64,000 nucleotides of DNA, from assembly GCF_000614185.1 (NCBI RefSeq), contig NZ_BAKM01000001.1, forward strand, positions 1 to 64,000, read 5' to 3'. Below are positions 28,426 through 37,625 of this stretch, in pieces; position 1 is the stretch's first letter, and each line of letters opens with the position of its first letter. The DNA is from Phocaeicola sartorii JCM 17136 = DSM 21941. GTDB taxonomy: Bacteria > Bacteroidota > Bacteroidia > Bacteroidales > Bacteroidaceae. Position numbers and translations under genes: made by a program. Under the pieces are notes generated by a model. It was not told the DNA's origin. It made no database searches and was given only the letters and a program-made list of their open reading frames with translations.

Positions 28426-28980
28426 TTATTCCGTTTTTTGTTGCCGATACTTCTCCTCGCGTTGGGTCAAGTATTCGTTCACACGCTCGAAACAACTGGT
28501 AGTAATCGCCACGCGTCCCGAACGGACAAACTGCAACACACATCCCAATCCGCGCAGTTCCTCATAAAGAGCAGTAATTTCCTCACTCATCCCATTCTTT
28601 TCAACAATAGAAAACACCGGATTCACCTCTACAATGCGGGCGCTATAACGACGGATGACCTTAGACGCCATAGGATTTTCCTGAAATTCAGGAGTAGAAA
28701 CTTTGTACAAAGCGATTTCATGCTGATAAATCTCACTATCAGTAAAATAATGCGCCTGCAAAACATCTATTTTCTTTTCAATCTGCTTCACCACCTTCTC
28801 TATCACATCCTGGGTAGTCCAGGCAGTAATAGTGTATTTATGCACCCCCTTGATAGAAGAAGCGGAAACATTAAGACTCTCGATATTGATCTGGCGACGG
28901 GTAAACACAGCCGTAATCTGGTTCAGCAAACCGGCGATATTTTCTGAGTGAACGATTAATGTATATAATGTCTTGTCCAT
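28426..28980 (-). CDS. ilvN: Acetolactate synthase small (regulatory) subunit
   Basis: 184 residues. An ACT domain opens the protein: TLYTLIVHSENIAGLLNQIT, AVFTRRQINIESLNVSAS. This domain binds valine and confers feedback inhibition on IlvB. The second half (PVFSIVEKNGMSEEITALYE) is the C-terminal domain of the small subunit. Some small subunits are called ilvH; position next to ilvB supports the ilvN/ilvH role. It ends 2 bases before the thioesterase and starts 10 bases after ilvB. Confidence 0.92.
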   Translation of the reverse strand: MDKTLYTLIVHSENIAGLLNQITAVFTRRQINIESLNVSASSIKGVHKYTITAWTTQDVIEKVVKQIEKKIDVLQAHYFTDSEIYQHEIALYKVSTPEFQENPMASKVIRRYSARIVEVNPVFSIVEKNGMSEEITALYEELRGLGCVLQFVRSGRVAITTSCFERVNEYLTQREEKYRQQKTE

Positions 28981-28990
28981 AATGATTAAA

Positions 28991-30688
28991 TTAGCATTCC
29001 AGTAACATCTGATTCACCGATCCTCCCGGAGGTGTCATCGGCAACACATTTCCCTCTTCTATCACACAAGCTTCCAACAGGAACGGACCGTCGGCAGCCA
29101 GCATCTCATGAATAGCATCCTGCAACTCCTCGCGCTTCATGACACGACGGGCAGGAATCTCGTATGCCTCGGCAATCTTCATGTAATCCGGATTCAGCAT
29201 CGGAGTAAATGAATAACGATGACCGAAAAACATAGCCTGCCATTGACGTACATTGCCCAAATAGTTATTGTTCAATAAAATAATCTTTACCGGTGCCTTT
29301 TGCTCCATGACAGTTCCCAATTCCTGAATATTCATCTGCAAACCGCCATCCCCCATGAAGACGCATACTGTACGATCCGGGCGACCGAAAGTGGCACCTA
29401 TGGCAGCGGGAAGTCCGAATCCCATCGTTCCCAATCCACCCGAGGTTACAATGCTACGGTTCTTGCTGTATTTAAAATAACGGGCAGCCATCATTTGGTT
29501 CTGTCCCACGTCTGTTACCAGTACCGCCTCATTGTTCGATGCCTCACTTACCGCACGCACCACTTCACCCATATTCAACGCCCCGCCGGCCGGATGGATT
29601 TCTTTACTGATAACATGTTCATATTCCGTCTTTTCATATTCGGCAAAACTATCAATCCATTCAGTATGTTTATTCTCCCGGATCAGTTGTGTCAGCATAG
29701 CTAACGTATGTTTACAATTGCCTAACACAGGTACGTCCACTTTTACATTCTTATCTATTTCAGAATGATCAATATCCAGATGGATGATCTTTGCTTGTTT
29801 AGCGTATGTATCCAATTTTCCGGTTACACGGTCGTCAAAACGCATACCTACGGCAATCAGCACATCACATTCATTGGTCTTGACATTGGGGCCCAGATTT
29901 CCATGCATGCCCAACATTCCTTTATTTAAAGGATGTGAAGTCGGTATGGCCGAAAGTCCCAGCAAAGTGCAGCCACAAGGCATATCGGCTTTTTCTATAA
30001 ATGCACGCAACTCATCCTGCGCATTGCCCAACTCTACGCCCTGCCCCACCAATACCAATGGTCTTCGGGCATTGTTTATCAATTCGGCAGCCTCCTGAAG
30101 AGATTCCTTGTCAGGGTTAGGTTCAGGATCATAACTGCGGATAAAGTCAAGCTTCATCGGTTCATAATCCACCATCTCCACTTGCGCATTCTTGGCAAAA
30201 TCCAGAACGACCGGGCCGGGGCGTCCGCTTTTAGCTATATAGAAAGCACGTGCTACAGCCCAAGCCACATCTTCCGCACGACGGATCTGGTAACTCCATT
30301 TAGTTATAGGCTGAGTCACGCCCACCAGATCCACCTCCTGAAAAGCATCCGTGCCCAAGAAAGAGGCCCCCACTTGTCCGGCAATCACCACGACAGGAGT
30401 GCTGTCAATCATGGCATCGGCAATGCCGGTAATGGTATTTGTCGCACCGGGACCGCTAGTCACCAAACAGACACCAACCTCACCGGATACACGGGCAAAT
30501 CCCTGTGCTGCATGGGCAGCTCCCTGTTCATGACGGACCAATATATGGTTCAATGTATCCCTATGATGATATAAAGCATCAAAAGTTGGCATGATAGAAC
30601 CTCCGGGATATCCGAAAAGAGTCTTCACTCCCTGATACTCCAAAGAACGCATCATCGCCTCTGCTCCTGTTATCTTTTCTTTTGCCAT
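28991..30688 (-). CDS. ilvB: Acetolactate synthase large (catalytic) subunit
   Basis: The start is ATG 30688 (MAKEKITGAEAMMRSLEYQG); upstream codons to 30739 are AT-rich non-coding. 565 residues. ThDP-binding glutamate lies in LVRHEQGAAHAAQGFAR. The centre is the FAD-type domain (GVELGNAQDELRAFIEKADM), and the ThDP/Mg2+ motif is GDGGLQMNIQELGT with NNNYLGNVRQWQ. It condenses pyruvate with pyruvate or 2-oxobutyrate. The gene is 99 bases after ilvD and 10 before ilvN. Confidence 0.95.
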   Translation of the reverse strand: MAKEKITGAEAMMRSLEYQGVKTLFGYPGGSIMPTFDALYHHRDTLNHILVRHEQGAAHAAQGFARVSGEVGVCLVTSGPGATNTITGIADAMIDSTPVVVIAGQVGASFLGTDAFQEVDLVGVTQPITKWSYQIRRAEDVAWAVARAFYIAKSGRPGPVVLDFAKNAQVEMVDYEPMKLDFIRSYDPEPNPDKESLQEAAELINNARRPLVLVGQGVELGNAQDELRAFIEKADMPCGCTLLGLSAIPTSHPLNKGMLGMHGNLGPNVKTNECDVLIAVGMRFDDRVTGKLDTYAKQAKIIHLDIDHSEIDKNVKVDVPVLGNCKHTLAMLTQLIRENKHTEWIDSFAEYEKTEYEHVISKEIHPAGGALNMGEVVRAVSEASNNEAVLVTDVGQNQMMAARYFKYSKNRSIVTSGGLGTMGFGLPAAIGATFGRPDRTVCVFMGDGGLQMNIQELGTVMEQKAPVKIILLNNNYLGNVRQWQAMFFGHRYSFTPMLNPDYMKIAEAYEIPARRVMKREELQDAIHEMLAADGPFLLEACVIEEGNVLPMTPPGGSVNQMLLEC

Positions 30689-30787
30689 AATGTTTAGTTG
30701 AATATTGAGAATCAAAAGAATACGATGCTGTAGAATCACTCAGTGACAGCACAGCTATTTTTTAAGTCCCAATTTTTAGTTTCTAAT

Positions 30788-32590
30788 TTAGTCAATGATT
30801 CTCACTCCTCCTTTATCTGCCGAACTTACCATACTGGCGTATGCCTTCAAGCTTTTAGGAACTTTGCGGTCACGGGTCACTGGTGTCATCGGCCGGGCCG
30901 CCAATACCTCATCGCTCAGCTTCACATTAATACTACGGTTCGGAATATCAATCTCAATCATATCACCATCCACTATTTTTCCGATATTACCACCTGCTGC
31001 GGCTTCGGGGGAAATATGTCCGATACTCAGTCCCGAAGTGCCCCCGCTGAAACGTCCGTCGGTAATCAAAGCACATTCTTTTCCTAAATGCTTGGATTTG
31101 ATATAAGAAGTTGGATAAAGCATTTCCTGCATACCGGGGCCACCTTTCGGACCTTCATGGGTGATGACAACGACATCGCCACTCACGACCTTTCCTCCCA
31201 GAATCCCTTCACAAGCGGCATCCTGCGAATCGAACACCTTGGCAGGTCCCGAGAATTTCCAAATACTTTCGTCCACTCCTGCCGTTTTCACCACACAACC
31301 GTCCTGTGCGATATTTCCTTTCAGAACGGCCAGACCTCCATCCTTGCTATAAGCATGCTGCAAGTCGCGGATGCAACCGTTGGCACGATCGGTATCCAGT
31401 TCTTTATAAGCAGCATTCTGAGAACCTAACTTTATATTGAACTTGTTTCCCGGAGCACCCGAATAGATGCGCTTTGCCTCAGCATCCACTTCCTCCTTAC
31501 ATATATTATATTTCTCGATAGCTTCCGCCAATGTCAGACCATCCACCCGCTTCACATCAGTTTTCAGCAAGCCGCCTTTGGACAGTTCCCCCAATATATT
31601 AAGGATACCACCGGCACGGTTCACATCCTGGATATGGTATTTCTGTGTGTTCGGAGCCACTTTGCACAGGCAAGGCACATGGCGTGAAAGCATATCAATG
31701 TCATCCATTTTAAAATCCACTTCCGCCTCGTGGGCGATAGCCAGAAGGTGCAGCACCGTATTGGTAGATCCACCCATGGCAATATCCAGCGTCATAGCAT
31801 TCAGAAAAGCGTCACGGGTCGCGATGCTGCGCGGTAACACACTATCATCTCCTTCCTCATAATATTTATAAGCATTCTCCACTATCAGAGCGGCCGCATC
31901 CTTGAACAACTGAGTACGATTGGCATGAGTTGCCAGAATAGTACCATTCCCCGGAAGTCCCAGACCGATGGCCTCATTAAGACAATTCATAGAATTAGCC
32001 GTAAACATACCTGAGCAGCAACCACAGCCCGGACACGCATTGTTCTCAATCTGAGCCACTTCCTCATCACTGACCGACGCATCGGCGGATTTAATCATAG
32101 CATCTATCAAATCAAGATGCTGATTGTTCCACTCTCCCGCCTCCATCGGACCGCCCGATACAAAAACAGTCGGTATATTCAGTCGCATGGCAGCCATCAG
32201 CATACCCGGAGTGATCTTGTCGCAATTACTGATACACACCATTGCATCTGCTTTATGTGCGTTCACCATATACTCCACGCTGTCGGCAATGATATCACGG
32301 CTGGGCAGCGAATACAGCATACCATCGTGTCCCATAGCTATCCCGTCATCAATGGCAATCGTATTGAATTCCGCTGCAAAGCATCCCAATTTTTCAATCT
32401 CGGCTTTCACCTGCTGACCAATTTCGTGCAGATGGGTATGTCCCGGAACGAACTGTGTAAACGAGTTTACTATGGCTATGATGGGCTTGCCCATCATCTC
32501 TTTCTTCATACCGTTAGCCACCCATAGAGCTCTTGCCCCTGCCATGCGGCGGCCTTGTGTGCTAAACGAACTGCGTAATTGATTTTTCAT
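30788..32590 (-). CDS. ilvD: Dihydroxy-acid dehydratase
   Basis: 600 residues, normal length. The Fe-S ligands are visible in [19 protein letters not shown] and [38 protein letters not shown] and [18 protein letters not shown] are also family motifs. It converts dihydroxy acids to the 2-oxo acids of valine and isoleucine. As the first structural gene it directly follows the attenuator: the terminator hairpin lies 35-67 bases upstream of its ATG. Confidence 0.96.
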   Translation of the reverse strand: MKNQLRSSFSTQGRRMAGARALWVANGMKKEMMGKPIIAIVNSFTQFVPGHTHLHEIGQQVKAEIEKLGCFAAEFNTIAIDDGIAMGHDGMLYSLPSRDIIADSVEYMVNAHKADAMVCISNCDKITPGMLMAAMRLNIPTVFVSGGPMEAGEWNNQHLDLIDAMIKSADASVSDEEVAQIENNACPGCGCCSGMFTANSMNCLNEAIGLGLPGNGTILATHANRTQLFKDAAALIVENAYKYYEEGDDSVLPRSIATRDAFLNAMTLDIAMGGSTNTVLHLLAIAHEAEVDFKMDDIDMLSRHVPCLCKVAPNTQKYHIQDVNRAGGILNILGELSKGGLLKTDVKRVDGLTLAEAIEKYNICKEEVDAEAKRIYSGAPGNKFNIKLGSQNAAYKELDTDRANGCIRDLQHAYSKDGGLAVLKGNIAQDGCVVKTAGVDESIWKFSGPAKVFDSQDAACEGILGGKVVSGDVVVITHEGPKGGPGMQEMLYPTSYIKSKHLGKECALITDGRFSGGTSGLSIGHISPEAAAGGNIGKIVDGDMIEIDIPNRSINVKLSDEVLAARPMTPVTRDRKVPKSLKAYASMVSSADKGGVRIID

Positions 32591-32624
32591 CTTATCTAAA
32601 TCTATAACATCCTATTATTTATTG

Positions 32625-32657
32625 AAAAAGCCTTTCTCAACATGTGAGAAAGGCTTT
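32625..32657 (-). terminator. Attenuator terminator of the ilv operon
   Basis: On the minus strand AAAGCCTTTCTCA (32657-32645), loop of five, and TGAGAAAGGCTTT (32639-32627) form a perfect 13-bp stem, running straight into a T-run to 32625. It lies between the leader peptide and ilvD. The arm CCTTTCTCA can instead pair with TGAGAAAGG at 32703-32695, which overlaps the leader peptide's stop codon; this would be the antiterminator. Confidence 0.85.
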
Positions 32658-32700
32658 CAATTATTTCTTTATATGTACAACTACACATACACAACCTTTC

Positions 32701-32775
32701 TCACGCTCCCAGTGTGACCACCACGACGCGAATAATATGCAGGACTGCCAGGTTATTCAGAGTAGTAATATTCAT
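32701..32775 (-). CDS. ilv operon leader peptide (attenuation)
   Basis: A 24-codon ORF (ATG 32775-32773, TGA 32703-32701) too short for usual gene calling. Its C-terminal part reads LAVLHIIRVVVVTLGA; in all it has 5 Val, 4 Leu, 3 Ile and 3 Thr, including four Val codons in a row. The stop TGA is the first part of TGAGAAAGG, which can pair with the first arm of the terminator at 32625-32657. The arrangement implies that a ribosome stalled at Val/Ile codons leaves TGAGAAAGG free to form the antiterminator, while a ribosome reaching the stop covers it and lets the terminator form. This is the classic logic of amino-acid attenuation. No experiment is implied. Confidence 0.85.
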   Translation of the reverse strand: MNITTLNNLAVLHIIRVVVVTLGA

Positions 32776-32806
32776 ATATCTGTTTTCTTTATTTCTTTAA
32801 CGACTG

Positions 32807-32837
32807 CAAAGGTAAGGCGTTTTTCGTAACAAACAAA
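32807..32837 (-). promoter_or_regulatory. ilv operon promoter
   Basis: On the minus strand TTTG (32837-32834), 19 bases, then TACCTTTG (32814-32807) form a complete Bacteroidetes -33/-7 promoter 31 bases before the leader ATG. In the gene-free stretch 32591-33001 I see this promoter, the leader, the attenuator and, at 32944, a terminator of the neighbour; the rest is AT-rich and featureless. Confidence 0.75.
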
Positions 32838-32943
32838 TAAAATGAAGGTTTTTTTTCATATAAATTATTATTCGTAACTAAATCAAGCTTTAAATAATCA
32901 TTTTATCACAAACTTACATTAAATCTTCCAACAGACATACGAA

Positions 32944-32975
32944 AAAAGAGAATGCAACTCCATGCATTCTCTTTT
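32944..32975 (-). terminator. Terminator of the small secreted protein gene
   Basis: AAAAGAGAATGCA (32944-32956) and its perfect inverse (32963-32975) with a 6-base loop; leftward it continues into T-rich sequence. It lies 27 bases past the stop of the gene at 33002-33376. Confidence 0.8.
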
Positions 32976-33001
32976 CAGTTCATTTATTTCATTGAATGAA
33001 T

Positions 33002-33376
33002 TTACTTATCCGCCACATCTTCCATATAGGAATCCAAACCTTTGTTTTTCAATGTAACATTCAACAGCTGCACATACTTCTTGTACTGTTCATTAGTCAA
33101 TGTACGTTTCATCAGTTTGAAGTTTCCATATACGGCTTCACGTAGCTTTTTACCCTGTTTAGCTTCTTTTGCGTAGCTTGCGCTCTGTACTTTGTCAGCA
33201 AAATAATCAGAAATGTTAGCAACTTCTTCCATCTGGCGTGCATCCAAATCCAAATATTTGCTCAACTTTGTGACGTTAACATCCACCTTCCAATCTTTAC
33301 CTTCTACTTTTTCTCCTGCAAAACTTGTAGCTGACATTCCTAATGCCACTACAACTAACAATACTAAACGTTTCAT
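33002..33376 (-). CDS. Small secreted helical protein of unknown function
   Basis: 124 residues; signal peptide MKRLVLLVVVALGMSATSFA followed by an all-helical, Lys-rich mature part of about 103 residues (LSKYLDLDARQMEEVANISD, FKLMKRTLTNEQYKKYVQLL). The helix pattern with LTNEQYKKY is somewhat like Spy/CpxP or other small periplasmic chaperone-like proteins, but the family LTxxQ repeat is only half present. Conserved small proteins of this form are common in Bacteroides. It is transcribed alone, with its own terminator. Confidence 0.7.
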   Translation of the reverse strand: MKRLVLLVVVALGMSATSFAGEKVEGKDWKVDVNVTKLSKYLDLDARQMEEVANISDYFADKVQSASYAKEAKQGKKLREAVYGNFKLMKRTLTNEQYKKYVQLLNVTLKNKGLDSYMEDVADK

Positions 33377-33670
33377 AATACCTAAAATTTTAATTTGTTA
33401 AACCTAAAAACAATTTACTTAGTACCTAAGAACTAAATAATACCTGCTAAAAACAATCTTGTTATCTCTTTCTTTTTACACTGCAAATATAACGACACAC
33501 TTTGCAACATGTTGTCACATTTTTGTTAATAAAATTAAATACACGACAAAATGATCATTTAATTGATATAAATCAAGAAATCAACACTATCAAAACCCCA
33601 TTTATAATGTCATAATAACAATTTTATGTAATATAAACGTAATAACAAAGGAGAAAGGAGAATTAATTCG

Positions 33671-33678
33671 TATCTTTG
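33671..33678 (+). promoter_or_regulatory. Bacteroidetes -7 box for slyD-like gene
   Basis: TATCTTTG matches TAnnTTTG and lies 55 bases before the ATG at 33733. A -33 TTTG was not found at the expected distance. The rest of 33377-33732 is AT-rich with no visible gene. Confidence 0.5.
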
Positions 33679-33732
33679 TCGGCAGAAAACCTACGCAAGT
33701 AGTTTATATTACATTATTATATATAAGAAAAC

Positions 33733-34311
33733 ATGGAAAATAAGTACATCACCGTGGCATACAAACTCTATGTAATGCAAGACGGTAAGAAAACATTGGT
33801 AGAAGAAGCAACTGTAGATCATCCTTTCCAGTTCATATCCGGCCTAGGAACTACACTGGAACGCTTTGAAACAGAAATAACAGCCTTGAACAAGGGTGAC
33901 AAGTTTGAATTTGTCATCCCTACCGCAGAAGCCTACGGAGAATATATGCCCGAAGGTGTGCGCACCGTATCTAAAGAAATGTTCACCATTGATGGTGTTT
34001 TTGATGAAGAACGCATCTTCCCGGGAGCTGTCATTCCTTTACAGGACAATGAAGGCCATCACTTCTATGCTACTGTAAACGAAGTGACCAATGACACTGT
34101 AACTGTAGATTTGAACCATCCTCACGCAGGTAAAGACCTCACTTTTGAAGGTGAAGTAGTGGAATCCCGCACGGCCACTAATGAAGAAATTCAGGAAATG
34201 ATAAAAATGATGAGTGGAGAAGGATGCGGATGTGGTTGCGGTGACTGCGAAGGTGGATGCGGTGACGGATGTGATGACGGAGGCAATTGCGGATGCGGAC
34301 ATTGCCATTAA
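33733..34311 (+). CDS. slyD: SlyD-like FKBP-type peptidyl-prolyl isomerase with Cys/His-rich metal tail
   Basis: 192 residues. VAYKLYVMQDGKKTLVEEAT, FQFISGLGTTLERFETEI and GDKFEFVIPTAEAYGEY are the SlyD-type FKBP core; the insert-in-flap chaperone domain is about residues 75-125 (FPGAVIPLQDNEGHHFYATV) and VDLNHPHAGKDLTFEGEV closes the core. The last 32 residues are a Cys/Gly/Asp tail with about ten Cys and two His (GEGCGCGCGDCEGGCGDGC... ending CGHCH). SlyD tails bind Ni2+ and Zn2+ and help metalloenzyme maturation. The tail here is Cys- rather than His-dominated, which favours soft metals. It is cytosolic and monocistronic, ended by a strong hairpin. Confidence 0.9.
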   Translation: MENKYITVAYKLYVMQDGKKTLVEEATVDHPFQFISGLGTTLERFETEITALNKGDKFEFVIPTAEAYGEYMPEGVRTVSKEMFTIDGVFDEERIFPGAVIPLQDNEGHHFYATVNEVTNDTVTVDLNHPHAGKDLTFEGEVVESRTATNEEIQEMIKMMSGEGCGCGCGDCEGGCGDGCDDGGNCGCGHCH

Positions 34312-34341
34312 TCCGGTTTGAGATATAACAGACTTTAAAAA

Positions 34342-34392
34342 GAAAGCGGACGTGTCAAAGTTCTAACAGCATTTTGACACGTCCGCCTTTTA
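34342..34392. terminator. Strong bidirectional terminator after slyD
   Basis: AAAGCGGACGTGTCAAA pairs with TTTGACACGTCCGCCTTT around a loop of about 13 bases, with A-rich and T-rich flanks on both sides. Confidence 0.85.
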
Positions 34393-34716
34393 AAAACAAA
34401 TACATGGCAATCATCTGTCAAAGACTTCACAATTGCCATGAAACACATAAATTCTTTCAAAATCAACGAAGCGGTGATGTTCTTCTTTATCACCATCCCT
34501 AAGAATGACATACGTATCCGGAACATCCCGTACACACCGGACGCTTTACGCAAAAACACCCTCCGGCCCATCTACAACAGAGTTTTGCAAAACTCCGGGA
34601 AGAAAAATAGAAAAACATGTCGCATCAAGCCAGGATCATACTTCCCCACCAAAGTCCGACAAGCCAAAAAGTTTGAATAAAAAATTGAGACTTTACCTTC
34701 AACTGATTCCATTATG

Positions 34717-34797
34717 TTAATAGAACGAATTCATTCTATTAAAACAAATCGTTTTTTTACGGGAATTTGTCCATTCCAAACACTATCTGTATTTTTG
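34717..34797 (+). promoter_or_regulatory. Promoter and possible operator of the radical SAM gene
   Basis: TTTG (34766-34769), 20 bases, then TATTTTTG (34790-34797) is a good Bacteroidetes promoter 22 bases before the ATG at 34820. Upstream, TTAATAGAA (34717-34725) is inverted perfectly at 34734-34742 and may be a regulator site. The rest of the gap 34312-34819 holds the terminator above and short ORFs on both strands (for example 34438-34680) that have no support. Confidence 0.6.
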
Positions 34798-34819
34798 CAG
34801 AAACATCCCGATAGAACCC

Positions 34820-36088
34820 ATGAACGAGAATATCCTTGCCAAACTGAAAATACTCGCAGAATCTGCCAAGTATGATGTTTCCTGCTCCAGTAGCGGAACC
34901 GTGCGCCGCAACCAATCCGGCACATTGGGAAACACGGTAGGCGGCTGGGGAATATGCCACAGCTTCGCCGAGGACGGCCGTTGCATATCCTTGCTGAAAA
35001 TCATGCTGACCAATTATTGCATCTATGACTGCGCCTATTGCATCAACAGAAGAAGCAACGATATTCCCCGCGCCACACTTTCAGTAAGCGAACTGGTGGA
35101 TCTCACCATCGAGTTCTACCGCCGCAACTACATCGAAGGGCTTTTCCTTAGTTCCGGTGTCGTGCGCAATCCGGATTACACCATGGAAAGACTGGTACGT
35201 GTTGCCAAAGACCTACGGTTAGTACACAAATTCAACGGATATATCCACCTGAAAAGCATCCCCGGAGCCAGCCGCGAGCTGGTCAATGAAGCCGGACTCT
35301 ACGCCGACCGCCTCAGCGTAAACATAGAGATTCCCAAAGAAGAGAACCTGAAATTGCTGGCCCCCGAGAAAGACCACAAAAGTGTGTACCAGCCTATGCG
35401 CTATATCCAGCAGGGAGTGCTGACCAACAAGGAAGACCGGAAAAAGTTCCGCCATGCCCCCCGCTTCGTTCCTGCCGGACAAAGCACACAGATGATTGTC
35501 GGTGCCACCGCCGAATCAGACAAAGATATCCTTTATCTTTCTTCCTCACTCTATCAACACCCTACCATGAGGCGTGTTTACTATTCAGGATACATTTCCG
35601 TAAACACATACGACAAACGGCTACCGGCACTGAAACAACCGCCGCTGGTACGTGAGAACCGTTTGTACCAAGCCGACTGGCTACTACGTTTCTATCAATT
35701 CAAAGTAGAGGAAATAGTCGATGACTCCTACCCCGACCTGGATCTGGAGATCGACCCCAAACTAGGTTGGGCGCTACGGCATCCCGAACTATTTCCGATA
35801 GATATAAACCGGGCAGATTACGAAATGATCCTCAGAGTACCGGGCATCGGAGTAAAATCGGCAAGACAAATCATCGCTTCGCGCCGTTTCTCTAAACTGG
35901 GATTCTACGAACTGAAAAAGATAGGTGTAGTGATGAAAAAAGCACAATACTTCATTACCTGCAACGAACTCCCTACCCGGACTGTCAATGAACTGACTCC
36001 GACAGGAGTACGCAGACTGTTAGTGCCCAAGCCCAAAAAGAAAGTGGACGAACGCCAATTGATACTAAACTTTGCCGACGACGAATGA
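34820..36088 (+). CDS. Putative DNA modification/repair radical SAM protein
   Basis: 422 residues. A radical SAM cluster motif is seen at about residues 69-76 (CIYDCAYC, a CX3CX2C spacing), followed by the barrel (EGLFLSSGVVRNPDYTMERL, HKFNGYIHLKSIPGASRELV, YADRLSVNIEIP). The C terminus holds a helix-hairpin-helix, ILRVPGIGVKSARQIIASR, which binds DNA in other proteins. It matches the family annotated as radical SAM protein linked with a uracil-DNA-glycosylase-like partner. Its stop overlaps the start of the partner gene by four bases (ATGA). Together they are a conserved two-gene unit of unproven function in DNA metabolism. Confidence 0.85.
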   Translation: MNENILAKLKILAESAKYDVSCSSSGTVRRNQSGTLGNTVGGWGICHSFAEDGRCISLLKIMLTNYCIYDCAYCINRRSNDIPRATLSVSELVDLTIEFYRRNYIEGLFLSSGVVRNPDYTMERLVRVAKDLRLVHKFNGYIHLKSIPGASRELVNEAGLYADRLSVNIEIPKEENLKLLAPEKDHKSVYQPMRYIQQGVLTNKEDRKKFRHAPRFVPAGQSTQMIVGATAESDKDILYLSSSLYQHPTMRRVYYSGYISVNTYDKRLPALKQPPLVRENRLYQADWLLRFYQFKVEEIVDDSYPDLDLEIDPKLGWALRHPELFPIDINRADYEMILRVPGIGVKSARQIIASRRFSKLGFYELKKIGVVMKKAQYFITCNELPTRTVNELTPTGVRRLLVPKPKKKVDERQLILNFADDE

Positions 36089-36852
36089 CCCTGTTTATCT
36101 ATGACCATACATTTGAAGGCCTGCTGACTTGTATTTTTGACGCTTACTTCCGCAAGACCTTTCCTGACTCGCTCTTGACGGAAGGCGGGCCGCTACCCTT
36201 GTTTTACGATGAAGCCATACACATAGTCACTGATGAAGAGAAAGCCGGACGCGTGTGGCGCGGATTACAGAAGAAAATTTCCAGACATGCCCTTTCCAGC
36301 CTGACCTGCTGCTGGCTGTCAGAACTGCCGAAGGTGGACGAAATGCTTTTCCGCTACATCCGGAAGGCCATAAACGCTCCTCATTCCATCGAAACCAATT
36401 TTGCCGATCCTGATGTGCTGGAACTTGCGAAAATTTATAAAAGAGTAGATGGAGAGCGCATACGCCTCATGCAGTTCGTGCGCTTCCAAAAGGCGGCGGA
36501 CGGAACGTTCTTTGCAGCCGTAGAGCCTTCATTCAATGCACTGCCACTGGCTGTGGATCATTTCAAAGACCGGTTTGCCGACCAGCGTTGGCTCATTTAT
36601 GATGTAAAGCGGCAATATGGGTATTACTATAACCTGACAGAGATAGAAGAAGTAACTTTTGAAGATCCTCATCAGGCACATCTGGTCACAGGAATGCTGA
36701 ATGAAACATTGATGGACAATAACGAAAAACTGTTTCAGGAACTTTGGAAAACATACTTCAAGTCCATCTGCATCAAAGAACGTCGGAATCCCAGAAAACA
36801 CCGGCAGGATATGCCTGTCAGGTATTGGAAATATCTGACGGAGAAACAATAA
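36085..36852 (+). CDS. TIGR03915-family putative DNA metabolism protein, radical SAM partner
   Basis: 255 residues, no signal peptide. [20 protein letters not shown] opens the protein; [38 protein letters not shown] and [20 protein letters not shown] are the recognised family stretches, and [19 protein letters not shown] the end. In other genomes this family is encoded right after the radical SAM protein, sometimes fused to a uracil-DNA-glycosylase-like domain. Here there is no such fusion. It overlaps the radical SAM gene by four bases and, at the 3' end, overlaps truA by 35 bases on the other strand. Confidence 0.82.
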   Translation: MTLFIYDHTFEGLLTCIFDAYFRKTFPDSLLTEGGPLPLFYDEAIHIVTDEEKAGRVWRGLQKKISRHALSSLTCCWLSELPKVDEMLFRYIRKAINAPHSIETNFADPDVLELAKIYKRVDGERIRLMQFVRFQKAADGTFFAAVEPSFNALPLAVDHFKDRFADQRWLIYDVKRQYGYYYNLTEIEEVTFEDPHQAHLVTGMLNETLMDNNEKLFQELWKTYFKSICIKERRNPRKHRQDMPVRYWKYLTEKQ

Positions 36853-37591
36853 ACAGTTCTTCCGGATATCCCACATCCACTAAAAACAAGGCATGTCCCG
36901 GAACAGAGCTCCCGGCACAACAACGATCCTTATCCTCTATCACCTTCCTGAACCCCTCCAAAGTCATTTTACCACGCCCCACTTCCACCAGCGTACCTAC
37001 CACTGCCCTTACCATATTCCGCAAAAAGCGGTCGGCTTTTATAGTAAACACCCATTCCGTTCCGCTCACCTGCGTCCATTCAGCCTGCATAATCCGACAA
37101 TTATTCGTCTTCACATCCGTATGCAGTTTACTGAAACTGGTAAAATCCGTATAATCAAACAGCACACGGGCAGCCTCATTCATCTTCTCAAAATCCAATG
37201 AATGAAAAAGCCTCCAGGCATAGTGACGGCCAAACGGATCTTTCCGGGTGGTCACATAATATTTATAAGCACGATACGTGGCGTCAAAACGGGCATGCGC
37301 GTCATCCCTCACCCGCTTCACATCGTAAACCGCTATATCGGAAGGAAGCAAACGGTTTAATTTATCCGCCACCTGAGCGACATCCAGCTCCCGGTCATCA
37401 TCAAAATGCGCGACCATGAGACGTGCGTGCACACCGGCATCCGTACGTCCAGCCCCTACCACCTCTATCTCCCGACGGAGAAAAGTAGAAAGAGCACGCA
37501 TTAATGTTTCCTGCACACTGTCACCATTAGGCTGGATCTGCCAACCGTGATAATTTGTCCCATCATAAGCCAAATAGATGAAATATCGCAT
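36818..37591 (-). CDS. truA: tRNA pseudouridine(38-40) synthase TruA
   Basis: TruA makes pseudouridine at tRNA positions 38-40. 257 residues. The start [20 protein letters not shown], the catalytic Asp in [19 protein letters not shown], and [20 protein letters not shown] are all present. The last 12 codons overlap the convergent TIGR03915 gene. A short gap separates it from the DUF5715 gene on the same strand. Confidence 0.95.
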   Translation of the reverse strand: MRYFIYLAYDGTNYHGWQIQPNGDSVQETLMRALSTFLRREIEVVGAGRTDAGVHARLMVAHFDDDRELDVAQVADKLNRLLPSDIAVYDVKRVRDDAHARFDATYRAYKYYVTTRKDPFGRHYAWRLFHSLDFEKMNEAARVLFDYTDFTSFSKLHTDVKTNNCRIMQAEWTQVSGTEWVFTIKADRFLRNMVRAVVGTLVEVGRGKMTLEGFRKVIEDKDRCCAGSSVPGHALFLVDVGYPEELFIVSPSDISNT

Positions 37592-37625
37592 CGTGAAGCC
37601 TCCTATTAGATGAAAATTCAGAAAA

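Noticed and set aside
34438..34680. ORFs on both strands between slyD and the radical SAM gene
   Set aside because: Short, overlapping in opposite directions, low-complexity basic residues, no start signals; the region holds a terminator and a promoter instead.
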